This document shows positions 25,671-34,121 of a DNA stretch of 64,000 nucleotides, one piece after another. The stretch's first letter is position 1. Each line of letters opens with the position of its first letter. The stretch comes from Microbacterium sorbitolivorans (GTDB lineage: Bacteria; Actinomycetota; Actinomycetes; Actinomycetales; Microbacteriaceae). The position numbers and the translations under genes are program-made. Location: the NCBI RefSeq assembly GCF_003327285.1, contig NZ_KZ848474.1, positions 372,001 to 436,000 of the forward strand. Reading direction: 5' to 3'. The notes under the pieces are model-generated. The model was not told the origin of the DNA. It made no database searches and saw nothing but the letters and a program-made list of their open reading frames with translations.

Positions 25671-26209
25671 GCTGGCAGACAAAGACGAGCCGCACCGTCT
25701 ACGAGAACCCGTGGATCCGGGTGCGGGAGGACGAGGTCACCCGGCCCGACGGATCCGATGGCATCTTCGGCGTCGTCGACCTCCAGAACGAGTCGGCCTT
25801 CGTGGTCGCGCTCGACGAGTCCAAACAGGTGCTGCTCGTGCACATCAACCGCTACACGGTCGGCGACTCGTGGGAGATCGTCTCCGGCGGCACCGACGGC
25901 GAGGATCCGCTCGTCGCGGCCCGCCGCGAGCTGCTCGAGGAGGCCGGGCTCGAGGCCGACGAGTGGATCGAGGCCGGCGTGATGTATGCCCTCAACGGCA
26001 TATGCAACGCCCGCGAGACCGTCTTCATCGCCCGCGGCCTGCGCGACGGGGCCGATGCCACCGCCCACCGCGCCGAGGAGGGCATCACCGCGAATCGCTG
26101 GGTGCCGCTCGCCGAGGCCCTCACGATGTCGACGACCGGAGAGATCACCGACGGCGAGACCATCGCCGCCCTCGCGATGGCTCAGGCGAAGCTTCTGACC
26201 ATCCCATAA
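25667..26209 (+). CDS. Nudix hydrolase
   Basis: Nudix-fold pyrophosphohydrolase of 180 residues, ADP-ribose pyrophosphatase-like. The Nudix box is GGTDGEDPLVAARRELLEEAGL (about residues 70-91), matching GX5EX7REUXEEXGU. Its ATG overlaps the YkoF-like stop, so the two are translationally coupled. Given that link, a thiamine intermediate such as HMP pyrophosphate is a possible substrate, as known for E. coli NudJ; ADP-ribose or another nucleotide sugar is equally possible. Confidence 0.88.
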   Translation: MSWQTKTSRTVYENPWIRVREDEVTRPDGSDGIFGVVDLQNESAFVVALDESKQVLLVHINRYTVGDSWEIVSGGTDGEDPLVAARRELLEEAGLEADEWIEAGVMYALNGICNARETVFIARGLRDGADATAHRAEEGITANRWVPLAEALTMSTTGEITDGETIAALAMAQAKLLTIP

Positions 26210-26218
26210 TCTCGACTC

Positions 26219-26875
26219 ATGCGTACACGCCTGCTTGCAGCCCTCCCCCTCGCCGCCCTCTCGCTGGCGCTCCTCTCCGGATGCGCGACGACGTCGGCCG
26301 AGCCCACCGATACCGCGACGCCCGCGGCCGACGGCACCTGCCAGTACGTCGAGGGCGGCAGCGCCTCGAAGGAGGTCGACGTCCCGAGCGCGGATCCGGT
26401 CGACGCCGAGCAGGCCGTCATCTCGACCTCGATCGGCGACATCACCGTCACCCTCGACGGCGACCGTACCCCCTGCACCGTGAACAGCTTCGTCTCGCTC
26501 TCCGAGCAGGGCTACTACGACGACACGACGTGCCACCGCCTCACGACCTCGGGCATCTTCGTGCTGCAGTGCGGCGACCCGACCGCCACCGGCACGGGCG
26601 GCCCCGGCTACTCGTACCCCGACGAGCTCGACGGATCCGAGACCTACGAGGCCGGCACCGTCGCGATGGCGAACGCCGGGCCCAACACCAACGGCTCGCA
26701 GTTCTTCCTCGTCTACGAGGACACCGCGCTGGGACCCGACTACACCGTCTTCGGCCACATGGACGAGGCGAGCACCGCTCTCGTCGCGGAGGCTGCCGCC
26801 GACGGCACCGAGAGCGGCCTCGGCGACGGCGCCCCGAAGACGCCCGTCGACATCACCTCGGTGACGATCGGCTAA
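26219..26875 (+). CDS. Cyclophilin-type peptidyl-prolyl isomerase, lipoprotein
   Basis: Extracytoplasmic prolyl isomerase of 218 residues. The signal peptide ends in the lipobox LLSGC with Cys22, followed by a Thr/Ala-rich linker. The cyclophilin core shows NSFVSLSEQGYYDDTTCHRLT, VLQCGDPTATGTGGPGYSY and ANAGPNTNGSQFFLVY, covering the active-site region; the usual FHR motif reads CHR here, keeping the catalytic Arg. It follows the Nudix gene by 9 bp and is probably a housekeeping secreted foldase. Confidence 0.92.
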   Translation: MRTRLLAALPLAALSLALLSGCATTSAEPTDTATPAADGTCQYVEGGSASKEVDVPSADPVDAEQAVISTSIGDITVTLDGDRTPCTVNSFVSLSEQGYYDDTTCHRLTTSGIFVLQCGDPTATGTGGPGYSYPDELDGSETYEAGTVAMANAGPNTNGSQFFLVYEDTALGPDYTVFGHMDEASTALVAEAAADGTESGLGDGAPKTPVDITSVTIG

Positions 26876-26894
26876 CGAGCGACGACGCGATGCG

Positions 26895-27737
26895 TCAACG
26901 ACGCGTGTCTCCGATGACGGATAGGAGGCGCAGCTTCTCGTAGCTCTCGCTCCCCGGTACGGCGGTGTAGACGAGCAGAAGGTGGGACTGTTCCGGATCC
27001 ACCAGCGTCTGGCACTCCAGTTCCACGAGCCCGACCTCCGGATGAAGGAAGCGTTTTGCGGACGCGGGTCGGATGCCCACCTCGTGGCGCTCCCATAGCG
27101 CGAGGAACTCCGCGCTCTCGCCGCGCAGACGCTCCGCGAGGAGGGCCGCGTGCGATTCGGGACCACGCCGGGCGATGACCTCGCGCAGACCCGATACGAA
27201 CGCCCGACCCAGCCGTTCGTGGTCTTCCGGAGCATACCGAGATCGCGTGTCCGGGTCGGTGAACCAGCGGTATCCGATGCTACGGGCGGGGCCGCGATAC
27301 GACATGAGGTCGCCGGTGAGGGCGACACCGATCGGCGTCTGCCGTAGCGTCTCCCCGAGCTCGGTGACGATCTCGGCTGGTGTGTCCTCCAGGCGGTCGA
27401 GGATCCGCAACAGCCCCGGCGAGACGTGCTGCTCGGTCGCGGATCCGGGCATCGGGGGTGCGTGGCCCGCGAGGCGAAACAGGTGATCGCGCTCGGGAAT
27501 GGTCAGATGTAGGCCCTGCGCGAGCGAGGCGGTCATCTGCTCGGACGGGTGTGGCCCGCGTCCACGCTCGAGCCGCGCGTAGTAGTCGGGCGACATGTGG
27601 CATAGCGCCGCGATCTCGTCGCGCCGCAACCCGTTGGTGCGCCGCCGTAGCCCGCGCGGCAACCCCACGTCTTCTGGCTGCAGTGCCTCGCGCCGATGAC
27701 GCAGGAACTCCGCGAGCGCGGTGCGGTCCGTCTCCAT
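26895..27737 (-). CDS. XRE-type regulator with MmyB-like ligand domain
   Basis: Transcription regulator of 280 residues from ATG 27737, preceded by GAGAGGAA; a longer frame upstream has no support. The N-terminal HTH is RRDEIAALCHMSPDYYARLERGRGPHPSEQMTASLAQ (about 36-72), followed by the MmyB-like ligand-binding domain with YRWFTDPDTRSRYAPEDHERLGR. Members of this family bind small lipids or fatty acids. It is divergent from the adjacent short-chain dehydrogenase, a very common pairing, and probably represses it. Confidence 0.9.
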   Translation of the reverse strand: METDRTALAEFLRHRREALQPEDVGLPRGLRRRTNGLRRDEIAALCHMSPDYYARLERGRGPHPSEQMTASLAQGLHLTIPERDHLFRLAGHAPPMPGSATEQHVSPGLLRILDRLEDTPAEIVTELGETLRQTPIGVALTGDLMSYRGPARSIGYRWFTDPDTRSRYAPEDHERLGRAFVSGLREVIARRGPESHAALLAERLRGESAEFLALWERHEVGIRPASAKRFLHPEVGLVELECQTLVDPEQSHLLLVYTAVPGSESYEKLRLLSVIGDTRR

Positions 27738-27866
27738 GAGATTCCTCTCGTCGCCTCTATTGTCCGCGAACGGTGATCCGGTAGCCACTGATCGGGAGGT
27801 CCTGGATACGGCGTCGCCGACGGCGCAGGCTGGTTCTGCCCCACCACCACGAGGAAGAAGAATGCC

Positions 27867-28808
27867 ATGGCACGCAGGCCGCTCGATTTCGCCATCCCAG
27901 ACCTGACCGGCAAGAGGATCGTCCTCACGGGCGGAAGTGACGGCATGGGGCTCGTCATTGCGACCCGTCTCGCAACCGCAGGTGCCGAGCTGATCCTCCC
28001 CGTGCGCAACCCGCGCAAGGGCGACGCGGCACTAGCAACGATCCACGAACACGCGCCGGAGGCGGTCGTGTCGTTGCGGGATCTGGATCTGTCGTCGCTG
28101 GAGTCGGTCGCGGCCGTCGGCGAGACGCTGAGGAGCGAGGGCGATCCGATTCACGTGCTCATCGGCAATGCCGGCATCATGCACCCGCCCGAGCGACAGA
28201 CCACGAAGGACGGCTTCGAGCTGCAATTCGGTACCAATCACCTCGGCCACGCAGCTCTCATCGGTCACCTCCTCCCCCTACTGCGGGCGGGCGAGGCCCG
28301 CGTCACGTTGCAGATCAGCATCGCCGCAAACCAGGGCGACGTGAACTGGGACGACCCGAACTGGGAGCGCTCCTACGACAGCATGGGCGCCTACTCGCAC
28401 TCCAAGATCGCGTTCGGCCTGTTCGGCCTGGAGCTCGACCGGCGCAGCAGAGAGGCGGGGTGGGGCATCACCGCGAACCTGTCCCACCCGGGTGTCGCGC
28501 CGACGAGTCTGCTCGACGTGCGCCCCGAGATCGGTCGGACCCGCGCCGTCCGCGCCCGCGGGCTGATCACCTTCCTGTCTCGGGTCGGGATCCTCGGTAC
28601 CGTCGCGAGCGCGGGGCTGCCCGCATTGATGGCCGCGACCACCCCGGGGGATCAGGGCGGGAAGTTCTTCGGCCCGAGCGGGCTCCGCGGCCTGGGCGGT
28701 GCTCCCACCGAGCAGAGGCCCTACTCGCGCCTGCGCAACGCCGACGACGCGAGGCGGGTCTGGGACCTCACGCAACGGCTCACGAGGGTGCAGTTTCCAA
28801 CCGAGTGA
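27867..28808 (+). CDS. Short-chain dehydrogenase/reductase
   Basis: NAD(P)-dependent oxidoreductase of 313 residues. The cofactor motif is VLTGGSDGMG near residues 18-27, with IGNAGIMH (NAG motif) and the catalytic pair Tyr-x3-Lys in GAYSHSKIAF. The Ser position falls in LQISIAAN. The sequence SDGMGLVIATRLATAGAELILPVRN resembles the group that acts on retinol-like or protochlorophyllide-like substrates, but the actual substrate is unknown. It is divergent from the MmyB-like regulator. Confidence 0.9.
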   Translation: MARRPLDFAIPDLTGKRIVLTGGSDGMGLVIATRLATAGAELILPVRNPRKGDAALATIHEHAPEAVVSLRDLDLSSLESVAAVGETLRSEGDPIHVLIGNAGIMHPPERQTTKDGFELQFGTNHLGHAALIGHLLPLLRAGEARVTLQISIAANQGDVNWDDPNWERSYDSMGAYSHSKIAFGLFGLELDRRSREAGWGITANLSHPGVAPTSLLDVRPEIGRTRAVRARGLITFLSRVGILGTVASAGLPALMAATTPGDQGGKFFGPSGLRGLGGAPTEQRPYSRLRNADDARRVWDLTQRLTRVQFPTE

Positions 28809-28821
28809 AAAATACTTTTCT

Positions 28822-28835
28822 AAGTTATATAACTT
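28822..28835. promoter_or_regulatory. MarR operator palindrome
   Basis: AAGTTATATAACTT is a perfect 14-bp palindrome in an otherwise GC-rich region, 19 bp before the MarR-family start codon. A -10-like GATACA follows at about 28839-28844, only some 10 bp before the GTG start, so the transcript may be leaderless. The palindrome covers the promoter, as expected for autorepression of the MarR-MFS pair. Confidence 0.7.
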
Positions 28836-28853
28836 GGTGATACAGTTGGGGGC

Positions 28854-29321
28854 GTGAACGACATCGAACGCGCCCCCGACGCCGGGGCAACCCTGAGGTC
28901 TCTGCTCGAGCAGATCTGGCAGCTCAACCGCATCGCCGCGACCCAGGCCCCCGGCCAGCACTCGCCCTCGCAGTACCGCACCCTGGCCCTGCTCGTCGAT
29001 TCCGGACCCCGCCGCGTCGGCGATCTCGCCACCGAGGTGCACCTCTCGCAGCCTGCAATGACGAAGATCCTTCACGGACTCGCCGACTCCGGCGCCGTCG
29101 CACGCACGACCGACCCCGACGACTCGCGCGTGACCCTCGTCACCATCACCGACGCCGGCCGCGCCCTCCTTGCCGAGCGCTCGCGCACCATCGTCGAGCA
29201 GCTTCTGCCCGGCTTCGCCGAGCTCAGCGACGACGACCACGGCACCCTACAGAAGGCCGTCCGGATCCTCGACGGTCTTACCTCGCAGGCACGCACCGGC
29301 GCGACGGGGGTCGCCGAATGA
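28854..29321 (+). CDS. MarR family transcriptional regulator
   Basis: Winged-helix regulator of 155 residues starting with GTG. The core QYRTLALLVDSGPRRVGDLATEVHLSQPAMTKILHGLADSGAVART (about 39-84) is the DNA-binding domain, with the wing TDPDDSRVTLVTITDAGRALL. Its stop overlaps the MFS start (ATGA), and a palindrome lies over its promoter, so it likely represses itself and the exporter and is released by a toxic compound. Confidence 0.92.
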   Translation: MNDIERAPDAGATLRSLLEQIWQLNRIAATQAPGQHSPSQYRTLALLVDSGPRRVGDLATEVHLSQPAMTKILHGLADSGAVARTTDPDDSRVTLVTITDAGRALLAERSRTIVEQLLPGFAELSDDDHGTLQKAVRILDGLTSQARTGATGVAE

Positions 29322-30559
29322 GCGCCGCCGCGAAGCACACCGGCTGGTGGCACCAGCCCGCCACCGTCTGGGCCGTGGCCTTCGCCGCAACCGTCTCGTT
29401 CATGGGCATCGGGCTCGTCGACCCGATCCTCCCCGCGATCGCCGAGGAGCTGCACGCGAGCGCCTCGCAGACCTCGCTCCTGTTCACCTCGTACCTGCTC
29501 ATCACCGCCATCGCGATGTTCTTCTCGAGCTGGGTCTCGGGCCGCCTCGGCGCCAAGAACACCCTGCTCCTCGGGCTCGGACTCATCGTCGTCTTCGCCC
29601 TCGCCTCGGGCCTCTCGCCCTCGGTGCCGTGGATCATCGCCTTCCGCGCCATCTGGGGCCTCGGCAACGCCCTCTTCATCTCGACCGCCCTCGCGACGAT
29701 CATCTCCGAGGCCCGCGAGGCCGAGGGCGCGATCATCCTCTACGAGGCCGCCCTCGGCGTCGGCATGGCGCTCGGCCCCCTCGTCGGCGGCCTGCTCGGC
29801 TCCCTGTCGTGGCGCGCGCCCTTCATCGGCACCGCCGTGCTCATGCTCATCGCGTTCGTCGCGATCGCCGTCATGCTGAAGTCCGGATCCGTGCCGAAGC
29901 GCAAGACGAGCCCCCTCGCCGCCTTCCGCGGCCTGCGCCACCCGTCGCTGCTGTCGTTCGGGCTGATCGCCATCTTCTACAACATGGCCTTCTTCGTGAT
30001 CCTCGCCGTCTCGCCCTACCCGCTCGGCTTCGGCGCCCTCGGCATCGGCCTCACCTTCTGCGGCTGGGGCATCGGCCTCGCCATCACCTCGGTGTTCGCG
30101 GCCCCCGCCCTGACGGCCCGCTTCCAGCGCACCCAGGTCATCGGTGCCGGGCTCGCGGCACTGCTCGTCATCACGCTGCTCGCCGTCTTCCTGCAGCAGT
30201 ACGTGCCCGTGCTCATCGCCCTGATCGTGCTCTCGGGCCTCGTGCTCGGCATCATGAACACCGTGCTGACCGAGTCGTCGATGGAGTCGACCGACCTCCC
30301 GCGCCCCGTGGCCTCGTCGGCCTATTCCGGGATCCGCTTCCTCGGCGGCGCCATGGCTCCCCCGTTCGCGTCGGCCCTCGGCCAGAGCTTCGGCTGGAGC
30401 TGGGCCTACGTCTTCGGCGCCGCCGCCCTCGTCGTCGCGCTCGTGCTGTTCTTTTCGCTGCGCAGGCCCCTCTCGGCCGCCAACAAGCGCCACCCCGAGC
30501 AGAGCGACGAGGATCGCGCCCTCGAGGAGGCCGAGGCCCTCATCGGCGACGCCGACTGA
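29318..30559 (+). CDS. MFS drug-type exporter
   Basis: Twelve-helix major facilitator of 413 residues. Transmembrane segment 1 begins at TVWAVAFAATVSFMGIGLVDPILPAIA, and the loop 2-3 motif is SSWVSGRLGAKNTLL. The segment YEAALGVGMALGPLVGGLLG is the antiporter motif C, which marks efflux rather than uptake. It is translationally coupled to the MarR regulator. Closest characterised relatives pump hydrophobic drugs; the substrate is unknown. Confidence 0.92.
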   Translation: MSAAAKHTGWWHQPATVWAVAFAATVSFMGIGLVDPILPAIAEELHASASQTSLLFTSYLLITAIAMFFSSWVSGRLGAKNTLLLGLGLIVVFALASGLSPSVPWIIAFRAIWGLGNALFISTALATIISEAREAEGAIILYEAALGVGMALGPLVGGLLGSLSWRAPFIGTAVLMLIAFVAIAVMLKSGSVPKRKTSPLAAFRGLRHPSLLSFGLIAIFYNMAFFVILAVSPYPLGFGALGIGLTFCGWGIGLAITSVFAAPALTARFQRTQVIGAGLAALLVITLLAVFLQQYVPVLIALIVLSGLVLGIMNTVLTESSMESTDLPRPVASSAYSGIRFLGGAMAPPFASALGQSFGWSWAYVFGAAALVVALVLFFSLRRPLSAANKRHPEQSDEDRALEEAEALIGDAD

Positions 30560-30641
30560 GGTTGGTGGTAACCACCTCGCACAACACCACCGATGCCCGG
30601 ATCCACGACCTGCGGATACGGGCATCGGTGCGTGACGGTAC

Positions 30642-31058
30642 TTAGCCCGCCGTCACCTCGACCGTGACGTCGATGTTGCCGCGCACGGCCTTCGAGTAGG
30701 GGCACGTCTGGTCGGCCTCGTGGGCGAGCTTCTCGAGCTCGTCCTGCGAGACGCCCGACGCCTCGACGCGCAGGATGCCGCTCAGGCCGAAGCCCTTCTC
30801 CGGGTCGCTCGAGAGCGTGACCTCGGCCACGACCGCCGAGTCGTCGAGCGCGACCTTGTTCTTCTTCGCCGTCAGCTGGAGCGCCGAGTGGAAGCAGGCC
30901 GACCAGCCCGCCGCGAAAAGCTGCTCGGGGTTCGTGCCCGGCAGGTTGGTGCCCGGCATTGCGAGCTGCAGGTCGAGCGTGCCGTCGCTCGTCGCGACCT
31001 GGCCCTCGCGGCCCTCTCCCGACGAGGTGGCGACTGCGGTGTAGATGGGCTTCGACAT
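30642..31058 (-). CDS. ohr: Organic hydroperoxide resistance protein Ohr
   Basis: Thiol peroxidase of 138 residues that reduces organic hydroperoxides. The two catalytic cysteines are in NPEQLFAAGWSACFHSAL (Cys55) and in ADQTCPYSKAVRGNIDV (Cys119), the Ohr pattern. The opening PIYTAVATSSGEGREGQVATSDGTLDLQLAMP is the usual N-terminal sheet. It is divergent from a CGNR regulator rather than from the usual OhrR, with two palindromes between them. Confidence 0.95.
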   Translation of the reverse strand: MSKPIYTAVATSSGEGREGQVATSDGTLDLQLAMPGTNLPGTNPEQLFAAGWSACFHSALQLTAKKNKVALDDSAVVAEVTLSSDPEKGFGLSGILRVEASGVSQDELEKLAHEADQTCPYSKAVRGNIDVTVEVTAG

Positions 31059-31075
31059 GGGGGTCTCCTTCGAGA

Positions 31076-31136
31076 GTTACCGGTTTAACTGGTAACGAGC
31101 ATGCCACCCGAAAATGTCACCTGTCAAGCAGGTAAC
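31076..31136. promoter_or_regulatory. Two 21-bp operator palindromes between ohr and the CGNR gene
   Basis: At 31076-31096 the halves GTTACCGGTT and AACTGGTAAC match in 9 of 10 paired positions. At 31116-31136 the halves GTCACCTGTC and AGCAGGTAAC match in 7 of 10. The two copies start exactly 40 bp apart (about four helical turns) and share the GTTACC/GGTAAC ends. They lie in the shared promoter and suggest cooperative binding by the CGNR protein. Confidence 0.65.
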
Positions 31137-31152
31137 GCGATAAACTTGCCGC

Positions 31153-31701
31153 ATGGTCCACGAGTTCCCCTGCGGCACCCGCGCCCTCGACTTCATCGGC
31201 ACGTTGCGGGCACGGCGAATCGACGAGCCCTACGAGTTCCTCACCTCGCCCGCGTCGCTCGACGCCTGGTTCGACGAATCCGGGCTCGTTTCCGGCGGCG
31301 TCGGATCCACCGATGACGACCTCGCCTCCGCCCTCGAGCTGCGCGAGGCCGGCTACGCCCTCATCTGGTCGCGCCTTCACGCCCAGCCCATGCCGCACGA
31401 CGCGATCGAGCTCGTCAACTCGTACGCCGCCCGGCCTCCCCTGCAGATCCGGCTCGGATCCGAGCGCTGGAGTTCCGACGGGGACATCACACAGGCCCTC
31501 TCGCAGCTCGCCCGCGAGACGATCGAGATCGCCGGCGGCGACGAAACTCACCTGCTCCGCGAGTGCGGCCGCGACGGGTGCACGCAGATCTATCTCGACC
31601 ACTCGCGCGGCCGGCGCCGCGAGTGGTGCTCAATGTCGAGCTGCGGAAGCCGAATGAAGGCCAAGGCCTACCGCGAGCGTAAGCGCGCCGAAGCGGCCTG
31701 A
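31153..31701 (+). CDS. CGNR zinc-finger domain regulator
   Basis: Protein of 182 residues with an ABATE-like N-terminal part (FPCGTRALDFIGTLRARRID) and a C-terminal CGNR zinc finger: CGRDGCTQIYLDHSRGRRREWCSMSSCGSRMKAKAYRERKR, with four cysteines placed to bind zinc and a basic tail. Such proteins are predicted stress-responsive transcription factors. It is divergent from ohr, so it is the likely regulator of peroxide defence here. Confidence 0.88.
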   Translation: MVHEFPCGTRALDFIGTLRARRIDEPYEFLTSPASLDAWFDESGLVSGGVGSTDDDLASALELREAGYALIWSRLHAQPMPHDAIELVNSYAARPPLQIRLGSERWSSDGDITQALSQLARETIEIAGGDETHLLRECGRDGCTQIYLDHSRGRRREWCSMSSCGSRMKAKAYRERKRAEAA

Positions 31702-31711
31702 TACAAGGTGC

Positions 31712-32437
31712 TTAGCGCGGTAGCGGCTTACGCCAGTCGGTGATCCCGACCGCGATGCGCTGGCCCGGGTCGCCGTTCCACGACACCTCGAGCCCCTCCT
31801 CCGAGAGCGCCGCCGACACGATCTCGCCGACCTTGCGGTCGGTTTCTTCGTGGATCCGCTGCTCGGCGCCGCTGTCGCCCGCGCGCGCCGCCGCAAGCAG
31901 CTCCGGATCCGTGTCGCGCGCCGCGCGCCACGCACTATAGGTGAGGAGCAGCTGCGCCGGCTGCTCGGCGAGCCTGTCCGAATCCTGCTGGTGGAAAAAC
32001 ACGTACTGTTCCTCGCGGTACGGGTATGCCTCGCCCGGCTCGTCGAGCGCCGTGCGCTCGTCGCCGATCTCGTTCGTGCCGCACGTGTTGCAACAGGTGA
32101 AGTCCATGCGCGCGACGAGCCCCGCCTCGTTCAGCTTCGCGAACGCCCGCTCGACGCGGTCATAGTCGGAGTCGCCCTCGCCCCACCTTTTCTCCTCCTC
32201 GAGCCGCTCCGCCCAGACGCGGTCGACCACGTCCTTCACCGTCTTGTCGCGCGGATCCAGCTCGAACTCCTCGGCGACCCGCTCGACGACGTCGAACCTG
32301 TCGAGAAAGCCCGGTGCGATGGCCTGGCGCGCAGATTCGACGAGGGCATCGGGATCGATCTGGGGACGCGCCGCCGGATCCTGCTCCGGGGTCTCGTCTG
32401 TCTCAGGACGGCGTCGGAAGAAATCGAAGAAGCCCAT
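31712..32437 (-). CDS. DUF6891-like protein
   Basis: Soluble acidic protein of 241 residues of unknown function. The middle holds LVARMDFTCCNTCGTNEIGDE near residue 108, a CCxxCG cluster, then YVFFHQQDSDRLAEQPAQLLLTYSAW, which I recognise as the DUF6891 pattern. The CCNTCG group could bind a metal. The start is MGFFDFFRRR, a short amphipathic and basic end. It converges on the CGNR gene, and a separate DUF1266 gene starts about 100 bp beyond on the other strand. Confidence 0.65.
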   Translation of the reverse strand: MGFFDFFRRRPETDETPEQDPAARPQIDPDALVESARQAIAPGFLDRFDVVERVAEEFELDPRDKTVKDVVDRVWAERLEEEKRWGEGDSDYDRVERAFAKLNEAGLVARMDFTCCNTCGTNEIGDERTALDEPGEAYPYREEQYVFFHQQDSDRLAEQPAQLLLTYSAWRAARDTDPELLAAARAGDSGAEQRIHEETDRKVGEIVSAALSEEGLEVSWNGDPGQRIAVGITDWRKPLPR

Positions 32438-32534
32438 GGCGCCACGCTACCTGGGCGATCGCCACAACGCCACGCGTACACGCGCGAGTGCCGTGTAAGA
32501 ATGAGCGGAGCTTTCGGCCGACTCAGGAGACCCC

Positions 32535-33515
32535 GTGCCTACCTCCAGCTCCCCGCTCTTCTATGTCCTCTTTGCGATAGCGGTGGCGGGGGCGATCGTC
32601 ATCACGTTCGTGCGCGCCCGGAACGCCGGTCGCAAGATCCGGGCCGACCGCGAGCGTGCGCAGGCCGCGACCAACCAGTCGCTCACCGAGCACCACACCC
32701 CGCACTGGTCGCAGGGCGCCGCCTCCTTCAGCGAGCGCCCCGAGCACTGGGCTATGTCGATCGCCGCACCCTACGCGCTCTGCCGCGGGTCCAACAACGA
32801 TGAGCTGCGCTTCCGCGACGCCGACAACGAGCGCGCCGTGCTCGCCGAGGCCTGGGGCGTCACCGATCGAGCCTCGATGCTCATTGCTCTCTATGACCTA
32901 CTGACGTCGGGGCACCGCGCAGACTTCGGCGAGGAGATCGCCATGGTGACGGCGCTCACCGACACCGAGGCAAAAGAGTACGAGGCCGACCTCGCCGAGA
33001 ACGCGAAGCACTCCAACGAGGGCGCCGAGACCCTGTGGCGCACCCGTCGCGTGCGCGCGAACGATCGCGAAATCACGACCGTCGACTTCCTCGCGTGGGA
33101 TCTCGTGCGCTTCGCGATGCTGGTGCGCGCCGGCGCAACGACCGGGTACCTCTCCGACGCCGAGGCCGCCGACTTCCTGCTCATGATCGTCCCCGAGATT
33201 CGCGAGCACTACGGATCCTGGGACGCGCTCGGTCGGTCGTTCCACGTCGGTCGCTGGTTCTGGAATTCGCAGGGCGGCATCAACGAGGCCGAGACCGACG
33301 AGCACGACGCCAGTCGACAGGAGGCGTTGCTCTCGAGCCAGAGCCCCTGGTCGTTCCTCGAGTGGGACGCCGAGCTTCCCGCCTCGCGCATGCTCTTCGC
33401 GAGCGCCCTCGCCGCCGACACGAACCTCGCCGCGCAGAACCCCGACGTGTTCCCCGGATCCGGGTGGGCGAAGCGCCTGAACGACGAGATCTGGCGCCTC
33501 CGCCAGGCTGACTGA
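32535..33515 (+). CDS. DUF1266 domain protein with N-terminal membrane anchor
   Basis: Protein of 326 residues. One transmembrane helix (SPLFYVLFAIAVAGAIVITFV, about 6-26) is followed by a basic linker and a cytoplasmic domain. The DUF1266 pattern is seen in VLAEAWGVTDRASMLIALYDLLTSGHR and FLAWDLVRFAMLVRAGATTGYLSDAEAADFLLMI. The function is unknown; related domains occur in toxin-like and type VI/VII-linked proteins. It overlaps the next gene by one base, so they are co-expressed. Confidence 0.78.
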   Translation: MPTSSSPLFYVLFAIAVAGAIVITFVRARNAGRKIRADRERAQAATNQSLTEHHTPHWSQGAASFSERPEHWAMSIAAPYALCRGSNNDELRFRDADNERAVLAEAWGVTDRASMLIALYDLLTSGHRADFGEEIAMVTALTDTEAKEYEADLAENAKHSNEGAETLWRTRRVRANDREITTVDFLAWDLVRFAMLVRAGATTGYLSDAEAADFLLMIVPEIREHYGSWDALGRSFHVGRWFWNSQGGINEAETDEHDASRQEALLSSQSPWSFLEWDAELPASRMLFASALAADTNLAAQNPDVFPGSGWAKRLNDEIWRLRQAD

Positions 33516-34114
33516 TGCGCTACGGAATCGGCGGCGACCCGAACCCCTGGGTCATCGGCGGGCTCATCGTCTTCGTCTTCGTTTGCTACGGGCTCGTGGG
33601 CTGGCGCAACCTCAAAAAGCGCAACGATCGCGACCGCGGCGGATCCGGATACACGCCGACCTCGACCCCCGTTCCCGAGGCGCCCGAGCCGGATCCGAAC
33701 GCCGTGACGGGCGAGGAGCTCTGGCTCATCGGGTTCGCGGCCCCGCGCGCCGTCGCCCGAGGCGCGAACCCCTTCGAGTGGAACCCCGGGCTCCTGTTTG
33801 CCGACCCCGAGTGGCCCACCGAGCTCGCGCGCGCGGAGCGCGCCCAGCGCGTCGCGGCAACCCCCGAGGAGCGGGTCGCCGCGGCCGTCGACGCCGCCTG
33901 GTGGATCCGCGTCGCCGTCGCGAGCGGGCAGCTCCGCGTCGAGGAGGCCCGCGAGCGCACCCGCCTTGTCGCGAACGCCGCACGCCGAGACGCCGGCGAC
34001 TGGTTTGCCTTCGGCGACCTCCTCGGCGAGCGCGAGGGCCTCACTCCCCCGCGCGACCTCTACCGGCCCGGATATCCGTGGGCGGATCCGGCGTGGCCGG
34101 CGGCGCGGGCGTAA
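33515..34114 (+). CDS. Hypothetical membrane-anchored protein
   Basis: I do not recognise this 199-residue protein. It has one N-terminal transmembrane helix (WVIGGLIVFVFVCYGLVGW, about 12-30), a basic stretch, a Pro-rich linker (TPTSTPVPEAPEPDP) and a helical C-terminal domain with repeated WxxG and NPFEWNPGLLFADPEWP elements. The ending YPWADPAWP is unusual. Its ATG overlaps the DUF1266 stop (TGATG) and both share a membrane-anchor-plus-domain layout, so they probably work together. Confidence 0.65.
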   Translation: MRYGIGGDPNPWVIGGLIVFVFVCYGLVGWRNLKKRNDRDRGGSGYTPTSTPVPEAPEPDPNAVTGEELWLIGFAAPRAVARGANPFEWNPGLLFADPEWPTELARAERAQRVAATPEERVAAAVDAAWWIRVAVASGQLRVEEARERTRLVANAARRDAGDWFAFGDLLGEREGLTPPRDLYRPGYPWADPAWPAARA

Positions 34115-34121
34115 CCCGTCC

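Noticed and set aside
29072-30625. 517-codon minus-strand frame opposite the MarR/MFS genes
   Set aside because: The MFS transporter on the plus strand has clear transmembrane and antiporter motifs; the antisense frame is Gly/Asp/Glu low complexity.
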